A stretch of 11,333 nt of DNA from an uncultured Porphyromonadaceae bacterium (GCA_900550395.1 URSD01000057.1:1-11333); one strand, 5' to 3'. Counted from the stretch's first letter, positions 1 to 7,001 are shown. A program made the numbers and translations. Notes: generated by a model not told the origin, from the letters alone.

Positions 1-11
1 ACTTATTAACA

Positions 12-38
12 ATCTCCGGCTGAAATGTTAACGGAGAT
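12..38 (-). promoter_or_regulatory. 5'-leader stem-loop of a leftward gene outside the window
   Basis: ATCTCCG (12-18) and CGGAGAT (32-38) form a perfect 7-bp stem around a 13-nt loop that contains GTTAAC. The stem lies just downstream of the leftward -7 box at 47-54, so it would sit at the very 5' end of that transcript. It could stabilise the transcript, act as an operator or regulate translation. The stem is seen directly; the role is inference, because the gene it would serve is off the left edge. Confidence 0.35.
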
Positions 39-46
39 CTCGACTG

Positions 47-54
47 CAAAGGTA
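47..54 (-). promoter_or_regulatory. Bacteroidota -7 promoter box, leftward
   Basis: Read on the minus strand this is TACCTTTG, an exact match to the Bacteroidota primary-sigma -7 consensus TAnnTTTG. I do not see a TTTG/TTG -33 box at the preferred 19-21 nt spacing; the nearest TTG (70-72) is only 15 nt away. It would drive a gene whose start lies left of position 1. Confidence 0.4.
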
Positions 55-69
55 AAAGCTAACCACATT

Positions 70-128
70 CAACCCGCTACGAGCGCGGGTTGTTCCCGTT
101 TTAGCGGACAGTAATAATTTTCATTATT
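70..128. other. Intergenic stem-loops downstream of the DUF4421 gene
   Basis: CAACCCGC (70-77) and GCGGGTTG (85-92) form a perfect 8-bp GC-rich stem with a 7-nt loop. A second, AT-only hairpin follows: AATAAT (113-118) with ATTATT (123-128). The first may end leftward transcription from the alaS-DUF4421 pair, but on the minus strand it is not followed by a U-run, so a standard intrinsic terminator is not demonstrated. No coding sequence is evident in 1-194. Confidence 0.3.
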
Positions 129-194
129 TGAACTGCATTGCGCGAGCCGTGCGTCCCTACAAGCGGGTGTTGTAATTGATTGTAGGATAGATTG

Positions 195-1265
195 CTACCA
201 GAGGTTGAAGCGGTAGCCGAAGCAGGCGTTGAAGCTGAGGTCGCTGTTGATGAATGCCTGTTTTTTGTTGTAGATGAGGCCCTGATCGGCGCGTCCTATC
301 ACGCCGGCAAACCAGTGCTTGTTGTTCCATACGAAACTGATGCGCAGGCGGTTGGAAAGCGACATGGATGTCGGTTTGGCGTTGCCGGTGATTCGCCCCT
401 GCTGGAGGCCTAAGACGGGCGACTCGGATATGCCTATGAGCCAATGTTTTCCGAGTACCCAGTTGTAGCCGTAGCCGAGTTTGAGGCAGTAGTTGTTGGT
501 GTTTACGTTGTAGCTGTAGTCTTCCCAGGATGTGGGCAGTTCGTCGCGCATTGCCTCGGGCAGTTCGCTGAAATCGAAGTGGTAGGCGTTGTGGAAGTAG
601 GAGAATCCGGCGAAGAACGATCCTGCGCTGCGCAACTGATAGCGTCCGTAGTTGAATGCGGCGGCCATGGAGTATCGCTTCTGATTGAAGAAGATGTACA
701 GGTCGGCTCCGCGAGTGTGTGTGTCGATGCCTTTGAACGGCAAATGCAGCCTGGCGGCTTCGCCACCTGTGCCGAAACGGGTGATGTGTACGTCGCCGTC
801 GTTGTGTATGTCGTAGTACTCGAATGAGAGCAGGCTGCACGTGAAGCCGAAGTTGAAGCGCTTGCGTGTGCGGTTGGGCCCGCCGAAGTATCGGGAGACG
901 TTCATGTCGTAGCCTACGGATACGGCGAGGTAGCCGAGGCTGAAGCCCATGGAGGTGGCGGGGTCGGTGCGCATGCGTATCTGCTTGTCTTCGGGCAGGT
1001 CGAAGTTGTAGAGGTCGGCCCAGCTGTCGGCATTGACCCGGACGTTGAAGTTGGTGTGCGTACGGGATACGTACACCGAGTCGTAGCCGTTGAAGAACTC
1101 GTCGCCCCAGTCGTAAATCTTCATGCAGAAGCGTGGAAACTTGCCCCAGGTGGCGATGGAGTCGGAGCTTAGTTTCTGAAAAATACCCGCCGATGCGCGG
1201 CCGGGAGTGGCGAGAGCCACTCCCAGGAGCACCGGCAGAAATAGTATTTTCAGTATGTGCTTCAA
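195..1265 (-). CDS. DUF4421 family outer-membrane beta-barrel protein
   Basis: A 356-residue protein of unknown molecular function that I recognise as DUF4421, a Bacteroidota family expected to form an outer-membrane barrel. Residues 1-27 look like a signal peptide: K2/H3, a hydrophobic stretch ILFLPVLLGVALA, then a small-residue cleavage region ending near ASAG. The rest alternates aromatic and polar residues in the manner of beta-strands. Family-like stretches include DLYIFFNQKRYSMAAAF, SAGSFFAGFSYFHNA, GYGYNWVLGKHWL and VWNNKHWFAGV. The chain ends in FNLW, the aromatic C-terminus usual for barrel proteins. The start is TTG at 1265: the only in-frame codons between it and an upstream stop are AGC, CTG and AAC, and the first internal ATG (residue 48) would remove the signal peptide. 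It begins 2 nt after the alaS stop, suggesting co-transcription and possible translational coupling. No substrate or partner can be named. Confidence 0.88.
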   Translation of the reverse strand: MKHILKILFLPVLLGVALATPGRASAGIFQKLSSDSIATWGKFPRFCMKIYDWGDEFFNGYDSVYVSRTHTNFNVRVNADSWADLYNFDLPEDKQIRMRTDPATSMGFSLGYLAVSVGYDMNVSRYFGGPNRTRKRFNFGFTCSLLSFEYYDIHNDGDVHITRFGTGGEAARLHLPFKGIDTHTRGADLYIFFNQKRYSMAAAFNYGRYQLRSAGSFFAGFSYFHNAYHFDFSELPEAMRDELPTSWEDYSYNVNTNNYCLKLGYGYNWVLGKHWLIGISESPVLGLQQGRITGNAKPTSMSLSNRLRISFVWNNKHWFAGVIGRADQGLIYNKKQAFINSDLSFNACFGYRFNLW

Positions 1266-1267
1266 GT

Positions 1268-3901
1268 TCAGGCTTTAAGCAGCTCCATCATCTTGTCCAT
1301 GGCGGCGGAAAGACCTTCGCGGTCCTTGCCTCCGGCCTGAGCGAAACCGGGTTGGCCACCGCCGCCGCCCTTGATGGCCTTGGCGGCCTCGCGGATTATC
1401 TGCGAGGCGTTTTTGCCGGTGGCGGCAATTGCGGCGTCGTTGAGCATGAGGGTGAGCAGCGGTTTGCCTGCGGCGTCGAAAGTGGCGGCGGCAAAGGCAA
1501 CGGGCTCTGTGCCGGCGAGGGCGCGGACGCTGAAGGCGACGTTCTTGACGACGTCGGGAATGCCGGGGCCGGAGAGCGACGCAATGCGCAGCGAACCCTC
1601 TACCTTGGCTTTGTCGAGTGCGTTTTTAGCCATGGACTCGGCGCGCTCCTTGAGGCTTGCCTCTACCTGGCGGCGGAGGTCGGCGTTCTCCTCGATGCTG
1701 CGGCGGAGGGCTGCGACGACGTCGGGGACGTTGTTGAAGAGGGCGGAGATGTCGCGCATGGTGTCGCTGAACTTGTCGATGGCGTCCTCGACGGCTGTGC
1801 CGGTGATGGCCTCGATGCGGCGTATGCCGGCGGCGATGCTGCTCTCGCTGACGATGCGTACCATGCCGATGTTGCCGGTGTTGGCGACGTGTGTGCCGCC
1901 GCAGAGTTCTATGGAGTCGCCGTAGCGCACCACGCGTACGTCTTCGCCGTATTTCTCGCCGAAGAGGGCCATTGCGCCGAGCTCGCGGGCGTCGGCGATG
2001 GGCATGTGGCGGTGCTCCTCCAGAGGGAGTGCCTCGCGGATGCGGCGGTTGGCAAGGCGCTCGACGCGGCGTATCTCCTCGGGTGTGAGTTTCTGGAAGT
2101 GGCTGAAGTCGAAGCGCAGTGAGTCGGGGCTGACGTAGCTGCCGCGCTGCTCCACGTGTGTGCCGAGCACTTCGCGCAGGGCCTGGTGCAGCAGGTGGGT
2201 TGCCGTGTGGTTGCGCTCGGTGGCGGCGCGCGCCTCGCGGTCGATGGCGGCGGTGAATCCGGCGGCGGGGTCGGCGGGGAGCTTCTTGGTGAGGTGTACG
2301 CCCACGCCGTTCTCGCGCTTGGTGTCGTATATCTCTATGGTTTCGCCGGTGGCATTGTCGGTGAGGGTGCCGCGGTCGCCAACCTGGCCGCCCATCTCGG
2401 CATAGAAGGGCGTGCGGTCGAGGATTATCTGATAGTATTCGCGTCCTTTCTGGCGCACGTGGCGGTAGCGCAGGATGTGGCAGCCGTTCTCGCTTTCGTC
2501 GTAGCCGGTGAATTCCTGCTCGCCGGGACGGAGCTCGACCCAGTCGGTGGTCTCGACGGCTGCGGCGTTGCGCGCACGCTGCTTCTGCGCCTCCATCTCG
2601 GCGTCAAATCCGGCCTGGTCGAGGGTCATGCCCTGTTCCTTGAGGATGAGCAGGGTGAGGTCGAGAGGGAAGCCGTAGGTGTCGTAGAGGACGAATGCCT
2701 GCTTGCCGGAGATTTCGTCGCGTCCTTCCTTGCGGGCGGCGGCGATGGCCTCGTCGAGCATGTGGATGCCGTTGGCGAGGGTGCGGAGGAAGGCGTCCTC
2801 TTCTTCCTTGATGACCTTCATTATGAGGTCGCGCTGTGTGGCTATCTCGGGGTATGCCTCGCCCATGCTGTCGATGAGCGTGTCGACGAGGCGGTACATG
2901 AACGCCTGCTTCTGTTCCAGGAACGTATAGGCGTAGCGTACGGCCCGGCGCAGGATGCGGCGGATGACGTAGCCAGCCTTGGCGTTGCCGGGGAGCTGCG
3001 AGTCGGCGATGGAGAATGCGATGGTGCGGACGTGGTCGGCGATGACGCGCATGGCTACGTCCACCTTGTGGTCCTCGCCGTACTTCTTGCCGGAGAGCTG
3101 CGAAATCTTGTCGATGAGGGGTGTGAAGACGTCGGTGTCGTAGTTGGACTGCTTGCCCTGGAGCGCCATGCAGAGGCGCTCGAAGCCCATGCCGGTGTCG
3201 ATGACCTTGGCGGGCAGCGGCTCAAGGGTGCCGTCGGCCTTGCGGTTGAACTGCATGAACACGAGGTTCCAGATCTCGATGACGAGGGGATTGTCCTTGT
3301 TGACGAGTTCGGCTCCGGGCGTCTTGGCGCGCTCGTCGTCGGGGCGGAGGTCGATGTGAATCTCCGAGCAGGGGCCGCAGGGGCCGGTGTCGCCCATCTC
3401 CCAGAAGTTGTCGTGTTTGTTGCCGTTGATGATATGGTCGGCGGGCAGATGTTTCAGCCAGAAGCCGGCAGCCTCGTCGTCGCGTGTGAGGCCCTCGTCG
3501 GGCGCGCCCTCGAAGACGGTGGCGTAGAGGCGCGCGGGGTCGAGATGGAGCACGTCCACGAGGTACTCCCAGGCCCAGTCGATGGCTTCATGCTTGAAGT
3601 AATCGCCGAAGCTCCAGTTGCCAAGCATCTCGAACATGGTGTGGTGGTAAGTGTCCATGCCCACTTCCTCGAGGTCGTTGTGCTTGCCGCTGACGCGCAG
3701 GCACTTCTGCGAGTCGGCCACGCGACGGTATTTCGGCGCGACAGCTCCGAGGATAATGTCCTTGAACTGGTTCATGCCTGCGTTGGTGAACATGAGCGTG
3801 GGGTCATCCTTGATTACCATCGGCGCTGAGGGCACGATGTGGTGGCCTTTGCTGCGAAAAAACTCCTTGTAGGATTCGCGTATCTCTTTGGCGGTAAGCA
3901 T
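1268..3901 (-). CDS. alaS: Alanyl-tRNA synthetase
   Basis: Charges tRNA-Ala with alanine in the cytoplasm and hydrolyses mischarged Ser- or Gly-tRNA-Ala. With the start at 3901 the protein has 877 residues, the usual full length. The N-terminal class II catalytic domain opens MLTAKEIRESYKEFF and contains SKGHHIVPSAP, DPTLMFTNAGMNQFKD and TGPCGPCSEI. The editing domain has its metal-ligand motifs intact: HTATH (H565, H569) and CGGTH (C667, H671), one residue offset from the E. coli numbers I recall. The C-terminal C-Ala domain carries GGGGGQPGFAQAGG. A second in-frame ATG lies three codons upstream at 3910; I prefer 3901 because MLTAKEI matches the family N-terminus and neither start has a ribosome-binding site that decides it. 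It is divergent from the M23 peptidase gene and followed 2 nt later by the DUF4421 gene. No lesion is visible. Confidence 0.98.
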   Translation of the reverse strand: MLTAKEIRESYKEFFRSKGHHIVPSAPMVIKDDPTLMFTNAGMNQFKDIILGAVAPKYRRVADSQKCLRVSGKHNDLEEVGMDTYHHTMFEMLGNWSFGDYFKHEAIDWAWEYLVDVLHLDPARLYATVFEGAPDEGLTRDDEAAGFWLKHLPADHIINGNKHDNFWEMGDTGPCGPCSEIHIDLRPDDERAKTPGAELVNKDNPLVIEIWNLVFMQFNRKADGTLEPLPAKVIDTGMGFERLCMALQGKQSNYDTDVFTPLIDKISQLSGKKYGEDHKVDVAMRVIADHVRTIAFSIADSQLPGNAKAGYVIRRILRRAVRYAYTFLEQKQAFMYRLVDTLIDSMGEAYPEIATQRDLIMKVIKEEEDAFLRTLANGIHMLDEAIAAARKEGRDEISGKQAFVLYDTYGFPLDLTLLILKEQGMTLDQAGFDAEMEAQKQRARNAAAVETTDWVELRPGEQEFTGYDESENGCHILRYRHVRQKGREYYQIILDRTPFYAEMGGQVGDRGTLTDNATGETIEIYDTKRENGVGVHLTKKLPADPAAGFTAAIDREARAATERNHTATHLLHQALREVLGTHVEQRGSYVSPDSLRFDFSHFQKLTPEEIRRVERLANRRIREALPLEEHRHMPIADARELGAMALFGEKYGEDVRVVRYGDSIELCGGTHVANTGNIGMVRIVSESSIAAGIRRIEAITGTAVEDAIDKFSDTMRDISALFNNVPDVVAALRRSIEENADLRRQVEASLKERAESMAKNALDKAKVEGSLRIASLSGPGIPDVVKNVAFSVRALAGTEPVAFAAATFDAAGKPLLTLMLNDAAIAATGKNASQIIREAAKAIKGGGGGQPGFAQAGGKDREGLSAAMDKMMELLKA

Positions 3902-3949
3902 TTTGTGCAACTTGTATATAATAATGTGCTTATGTTTTTTCTATTTCGG

Positions 3950-3981
3950 TCTGCAAAATTACAGCATATTTCGTACTTTTG
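3950..3981 (+). promoter_or_regulatory. M23 peptidase promoter (rightward)
   Basis: TACTTTTG at 3974-3981 matches the -7 consensus exactly. TCTG at 3950-3953, 20 nt upstream, is a three-of-four match to the -33 TTTG. The predicted start of transcription falls about 20 nt before the GTG at 4011. The two divergent promoters interlock: each -33 region sits next to the other's -7 box. Confidence 0.6.
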
Positions 3982-3984
3982 CAA
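3954..3984 (-). promoter_or_regulatory. alaS promoter (leftward)
   Basis: Read on the minus strand there is a TTG at 3984-3982, a 20-nt spacer, and TAATTTTG at 3961-3954, an exact TAnnTTTG -7 box. This would give a 5' untranslated leader of a few tens of nucleotides before the alaS ATG at 3901. Its -33 region lies immediately beside the -7 box of the opposing promoter. Confidence 0.65.
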
Positions 3985-4010
3985 GTGAAAACCAAGTCAA
4001 GTTCCACGCA

Positions 4011-4982
4011 GTGAGTCAAAAAGTATACTACAGAATCAATCCTGTGACGGGCCGCTACGAGCGCGTCTACCCGTCGGCGCGTCAGCGGCTTATGGCGTCG
4101 CTGCGTCAGGTGGGACTGGGCTTCGGACTGGCTGTGGCGGTGTTCACGGTGCTGTATGCTGCGGTGGACTTCCCGAAAGAACGCATGCTGCGCAGCGATA
4201 ACGAGAGGCTGAAGCTGAGCGTGGGGCTGCTGGACCGGCGCGCCGACGAGGCGATAGCCGTGATTTCTGACATAGCCGCGCGCGACGATAACTTCTACCG
4301 CGTGGTGATGCAGGCCGAGCCGCTGGGTGCCGCGCGTCGCAACGCAGGCCTGGAGCGCAGGCGCAACTACGAGCGCGCCGACTCGCTGGCTGACCCGGAG
4401 CTGGTGGGCGAGCTTTCCGGAAAGCTTGACTTGCTGGAGCAGATGGTGGCGACGCAGTCGCGCTCGTTCGACTATCTGCGGGAGCAGGCGTCGTCGCTGA
4501 AAGAGCGCAGCAGCCACATTCCGGCGATACAGCCCGTGAGCGAGAAGAATCTGCGGGCCATGGCGTCGGGCTACGGCTACAGGCGCGACCCTATATACGG
4601 CACCGCCAAATTCCACGAGGGCATGGATTTCTCGGCGCCCATAGGTACGCCGGTCTATGCGACGGGCGACGGAAAGGTGGTGGCTGCCGACTGGAACAGC
4701 GGCTACGGCAAGATGATAGAGATAGACCACGGCTACCGCTACCGTACGCGTTACGCACATCTGAGCGACATGCTGGTGCGTCCGGGCCAGACGGTGCGGC
4801 GCGGCGACCTGATAGGGCGTGTGGGCAATACGGGCAAGAGTACGGGTCCGCATCTGCACTATGAGGTGCGTCTGGACGGCGAACCGCAGAACCCGGTGCA
4901 TTACTATTATTATGACCTGACGCCGCAGGAGTATGAGGAGATGATACGCCAGGCGGAGAATGCCGGGCATGTGATGGATTAG
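4011..4982 (+). CDS. Membrane-anchored M23 (LytM-type) peptidase
   Basis: Probable peptidoglycan endopeptidase that cleaves peptide cross-links outside the inner membrane. With the GTG at 4011 as start it has 323 residues: a short cytoplasmic N-terminus, one membrane segment at about 34-52 (VGLGFGLAVAVFTVLYAAV), a charged, coiled-coil-like stretch at about 55-170, then an M23 domain at about 185-300. Zinc-ligand motifs are present: HEGMD (H202, D206) and HLH (281-283), plus H250 in RYAHLS, so it should be active rather than a degenerate EnvC/NlpD-type regulator. The frame stays open up to an ATG at 3888, but that would put 41 hydrophobic residues encoded by the promoter region ahead of SQKVYYRINP and would begin upstream of the predicted transcription start, so I chose GTG. 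The gene is convergent with merR. M23 peptidases beside alaS are, from memory, common in Bacteroidales. Confidence 0.9.
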   Translation: MSQKVYYRINPVTGRYERVYPSARQRLMASLRQVGLGFGLAVAVFTVLYAAVDFPKERMLRSDNERLKLSVGLLDRRADEAIAVISDIAARDDNFYRVVMQAEPLGAARRNAGLERRRNYERADSLADPELVGELSGKLDLLEQMVATQSRSFDYLREQASSLKERSSHIPAIQPVSEKNLRAMASGYGYRRDPIYGTAKFHEGMDFSAPIGTPVYATGDGKVVAADWNSGYGKMIEIDHGYRYRTRYAHLSDMLVRPGQTVRRGDLIGRVGNTGKSTGPHLHYEVRLDGEPQNPVHYYYYDLTPQEYEEMIRQAENAGHVMD

Positions 4983-4996
4983 TTTAAGGTTTAAGG

Positions 4997-5013
4997 TGCG
5001 CGCGTTGCGCGCA
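4997..5013. terminator. GC hairpin between convergent genes
   Basis: TGCGCGC (4997-5003) and GCGCGCA (5007-5013) form a perfect 7-bp stem with a 3-nt loop in the 41-bp gap between the M23 and merR stop codons. It is flanked by three TTAAGG words (4984-4989, 4991-4996 and 5015-5020). No U-run follows on either strand within the gap, so a bidirectional terminator is plausible but not typical. Confidence 0.4.
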
Positions 5014-5023
5014 GTTAAGGCTG

Positions 5024-5371
5024 TTATTCCTTTTTCTGTCGGTCGGCGAGGGCGTCGCGCAGTTCCACAAGGGTGGAACGGATGGCGCGTAGGCGCTCGA
5101 CGGCCTCGAAGCGGCGGCTCACGCCGCTGCGGTTGCGGGCCAGCTCGGCGCGGGCGGCGTCGAGCTTGAGGCCGCGCTCCTTCAGCAGATATTGCAGCAT
5201 GCGTATGCCCTCGATGTCGCGCGGGGTGTAGAAGCGTGTGCGGCCGGCGTTGCGGCGCGGCTTGACTACGTCGGGGAACTCGCTTTCCCAGAAGCGGAGC
5301 GTGCTGTGCGGCAGACCGGTCAGATCCGACACTTCCGCTATGCTGTAGTATTTTTTGTCAAGGCTGTCCAT
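5024..5371 (-). CDS. MerR-family transcriptional regulator
   Basis: A 115-residue protein with an N-terminal MerR-type winged helix and little else. Residues 8-30 (YYSIAEVSDLTGLPHSTLRFWES) are the helix-turn-helix, and GRTRFYTPRDIEGIRML (43-59) the wing and following helix. A basic, helical tail of about 45 residues probably dimerises. There is no effector-binding domain and no cysteine, so it is unlikely to be a metal or redox sensor; its targets are unknown. The start is the ATG at 5371. The frame also continues upstream to a GTG at 5461, but those 30 residues (ending SVFKQPL) are encoded entirely by the adjacent inverted-repeat element. Only 2 nt separate the element from the ATG, so the leader of this gene is now element sequence. 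From memory, related short MerR genes sit near alaS and an M23 gene in Bacteroides. Confidence 0.88.
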   Translation of the reverse strand: MDSLDKKYYSIAEVSDLTGLPHSTLRFWESEFPDVVKPRRNAGRTRFYTPRDIEGIRMLQYLLKERGLKLDAARAELARNRSGVSRRFEAVERLRAIRSTLVELRDALADRQKKE

Positions 5372-5373
5372 CA

Positions 5374-5405
5374 GAGGCTGTTTAAAAACAGATGTTAACA
5401 CAGGG
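5374..5405 (+). repeat. Left terminal inverted repeat of the MITE-like element
   Basis: 32 bp beginning GAGGCTGTTTAAAAAC. It differs from the right-hand copy at only two positions, the 17th (A versus G) and the 30th (G versus A). It contains GTTAAC at 5394-5399. Confidence 0.85.
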
Positions 5406-5700
5406 GCGGTCAATCTCCGAGCGAATTTTGTCGTCTGATGAGGGAGTGTGGCCGTAGCCACTCGACCGAAGAAGACGGCGGAAAGCGCCGGAGAGGGACC
5501 GAGGCGAGCTGACTTTTATCATCTGTTTGTTTATCATACTGTTATTTTAATATTTCTTTCGTTTTGTCCGGAGGCTGATTTTATCATGAAAAGTTACTTC
5601 GGCTTTGCATCTTTTGGGTGTCTTTCATCCTTTGTCACAGTCGCGTACATCCAGTACGCTCCTGCTCCCGCAGGATGAAATACCCTCCAAAATCTGCAAC

Positions 5701-5732
5701 CCTTGTGTTAACATCCGTTTTTAAACAGCCTC
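5701..5732 (-). repeat. Right terminal inverted repeat of the MITE-like element
   Basis: Reverse-complement partner of the left repeat, 30 of 32 bases identical, containing GTTAAC at 5707-5712. Its outer end meets the last base of the rmuC stop codon. Confidence 0.85.
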
Positions 5733-6914
5733 TTAGTCCTCATTGTCTTCGTTGGTGAATGATGCCGGCAGGTCCTTGGTTGCCTTGGCGCCCATGGCGC
5801 GCAGGCGTTCGGCGCGTCCCACCAGGTTGCCGGTGCCGGAGCATAGTTTGTTGTGCGCGGCGTCCCATGCGCGGCGTGCGGCGTTGAGGCCGGAGTCGAT
5901 CTTCTCCATGTCGGCGAGGAATCCGCTGAGCTTGTCGAGCATCTTGCCGGCTTCGGCGGCTATGGCTATGGCGTTGCGGCTCTGCCGGTCGTTGCGCCAC
6001 AGCTGCTCGACGAGTTTGATGACGGCCATCAGATGGGTGGGCGAGACGATGAGCACGCGCGAGTCGAATGCGTACTGCCACAGCGCGGGGTCGAGCTGCA
6101 TGGCAGCCATGTAGGCGCCCTCGTGGGGAATGAACATCATCACGAAGTCGCAGTGGCGGCTGCCGGTGATGTCCTGATAGTTCTTGGTGCGGAGCTCGTT
6201 GATGTGGCCGCGCACACTTGCGAGGTGGGCCTTGGCGGCTACCTGGCGGGCATCGTCGGTGTCGGCGTCGAGCATCGTCAGATAGGCCGATACGGACACT
6301 TTGCTGTCCACGACGACACAGCGGCCGTCGGGGTAGTTCACCACCACGTCGGGGCGCAGCGCCTTGCCGTCGGGGCCGTGGACCACCTGCTGCACCTCGT
6401 ACTCGCGTCCGCGCTGAAGGCCGGAGCGTTCCAGTATGTTCTCAAGGATGATTTCGCCCCAGTCGCCCTGCATGCGTGTATTGCCCTTGAGGGCGTCGGT
6501 GAGGCGCCGGGTCTCTGCTCCGACGGTGCGGTTCAGCTCCACGAGTTCGCGTATGCGGTCGGCCAGCGAGAAGCGCTCGCGGGCCTCGGCGGAGTACATC
6601 TCGCGGAAGTTCTTCTCCATCTCGCGCATTCGCTCGGCAAGGGGAGTGACGGCCTCGCCGATGGTGCGCCGGTTGTCGTTGCCGAGCGCACGTGAGTTGG
6701 CAAGCAGCACCTCGTTGGCAATGGCCTTGAAGCGCTGCTCGGCGGCTGCGGCGTCGGCCTCGCGCCGGTCCAGGAGCTCGGCGCGGGTGGTGGCTTCGGC
6801 CAGCTCCACGGCAAGGCGCCGGTTCTCGGCCTCCGTGCGCCTGAGGTGTGCGAACACCGTGCCCGCTAATGCGAGCGCCGCTACAGTGATGGCTGCCAAG
6901 AGGTAGATTATCAT
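5733..6914 (-). CDS. rmuC: RmuC family DNA recombination protein
   Basis: 393 residues. RmuC is a putative nuclease known genetically in E. coli for limiting recombination and inversion at short inverted repeats; its exact reaction is not established. Residues 3-23 (IYLLAAITVAALALAGTVFAH) form an N-terminal membrane anchor, followed by an Arg/Glu/Ala-rich coiled coil to about 140. The RmuC domain runs from about 145 to 365 and contains GDWGE (150-154), the PD-(D/E)XK-like core RPD (187-189) followed by DSK (203-205), FIPHEGAYMAA, and SPTHLMAVIKLVEQLWR. All the expected core residues I can recognise are present. The C-terminus is acidic (NEDNED). The start is ATG at 6914, placing the anchor at the N-terminus, about 40 nt downstream of a strong promoter match. 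The stop abuts the MITE-like element, so rmuC and merR were probably neighbours in one transcript before insertion. Confidence 0.93.
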   Translation of the reverse strand: MIIYLLAAITVAALALAGTVFAHLRRTEAENRRLAVELAEATTRAELLDRREADAAAAEQRFKAIANEVLLANSRALGNDNRRTIGEAVTPLAERMREMEKNFREMYSAEARERFSLADRIRELVELNRTVGAETRRLTDALKGNTRMQGDWGEIILENILERSGLQRGREYEVQQVVHGPDGKALRPDVVVNYPDGRCVVVDSKVSVSAYLTMLDADTDDARQVAAKAHLASVRGHINELRTKNYQDITGSRHCDFVMMFIPHEGAYMAAMQLDPALWQYAFDSRVLIVSPTHLMAVIKLVEQLWRNDRQSRNAIAIAAEAGKMLDKLSGFLADMEKIDSGLNAARRAWDAAHNKLCSGTGNLVGRAERLRAMGAKATKDLPASFTNEDNED

Positions 6915-6951
6915 CGATATAGAATTTTAATCGTCTATTCCTTTTATATTT

Positions 6952-6975
6952 CTGCAAATTTAGCGAAATTTGCAG
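6952..6975. promoter_or_regulatory. 24-bp palindrome, candidate operator
   Basis: CTGCAAATTT, a 4-nt centre AGCG, and AAATTTGCAG form a perfect 10+10 bp inverted repeat. The left arm contains the rmuC -7 box and the right arm contains TTTG at 6969-6972, which is spaced as a possible -33 for the rightward yihY promoter. A single site could therefore control both directions. A cruciform or RNA hairpin is the alternative reading. Confidence 0.5.
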
Positions 6976-6986
6976 CATAAAACAAA
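6955..6986 (-). promoter_or_regulatory. rmuC promoter (leftward)
   Basis: On the minus strand TTTG (6986-6983), a 20-nt spacer, and TAAATTTG (6962-6955) match the Bacteroidota -33/-7 consensus completely. The -7 box lies in the left arm of the 24-bp palindrome at 6952-6975, so a protein binding there would block this promoter. Confidence 0.75.
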
Positions 6987-7001
6987 ATTGGAGTATGTTT
7001 G
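6969..7001 (+). promoter_or_regulatory. Candidate promoter of yihY-dnaB-galE
   Basis: TTTG (6969-6972), 21 nt, then TATGTTTG (6994-7001) match the -33/-7 consensus. The -7 box lies inside the outer end of the 164-bp palindromic element, while the -33 is outside it. Transcripts would carry about 150 nt of highly structured leader before the yihY ATG at 7158. Confidence 0.5.

Larger units (their letters stand above)
5374..5732. mobile_element. MITE-like element, 359 bp with 32-bp terminal inverted repeats
   Basis: The two ends are near-perfect inverted repeats: 5374-5405 matches the reverse complement of 5701-5732 at 30 of 32 positions. The outermost bases are GAGGCTGTTTAAAAAC, followed by GATGTTAACACA. 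The interior holds several short perfect hairpins: 5448-5461 (GTGGC/GCCAC), 5643-5659 (GCGTAC/GTACGC) and, directly adjoining, 5660-5675 (TCCTGC/GCAGGA). No transposase frame survives. Short open frames exist on both strands (for example a GTG-started 76-codon frame at 5448-5678), but I do not regard them as genes. The element begins right after the rmuC TAA and ends 2 nt before the merR ATG. I see no convincing target-site duplication: the flanking triplets on the minus strand are TAA and TGA. It is most simply a non-autonomous derivative of an insertion sequence with the same ends. Confidence 0.75.

Noticed and set aside
128..170. A REP-type palindrome around GCGCGAGCCGTGCGTCC
   Set aside because: Only one clear arm is present; the partner arm does not pair beyond a few bases.
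2156..3829. A 557-codon rightward open frame opposite alaS
   Set aside because: It is fully antisense to a complete alaS with all motifs intact. Its translation is Val/Ala/Gly/Glu-rich with no recognisable domain, as expected for a shadow frame in GC-rich DNA.
3888..4010. Longer form of the M23 peptidase from ATG 3888
   Set aside because: The added 41 residues are encoded by the alaS start region and both promoters, upstream of the predicted transcription start, and do not resemble the family.
5448..5678. A 76-codon rightward frame (GTG start) inside the MITE-like element
   Set aside because: It lies wholly within the inverted-repeat element, has no recognisable domain, and spans the element's internal hairpins. 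It is better explained as element sequence.
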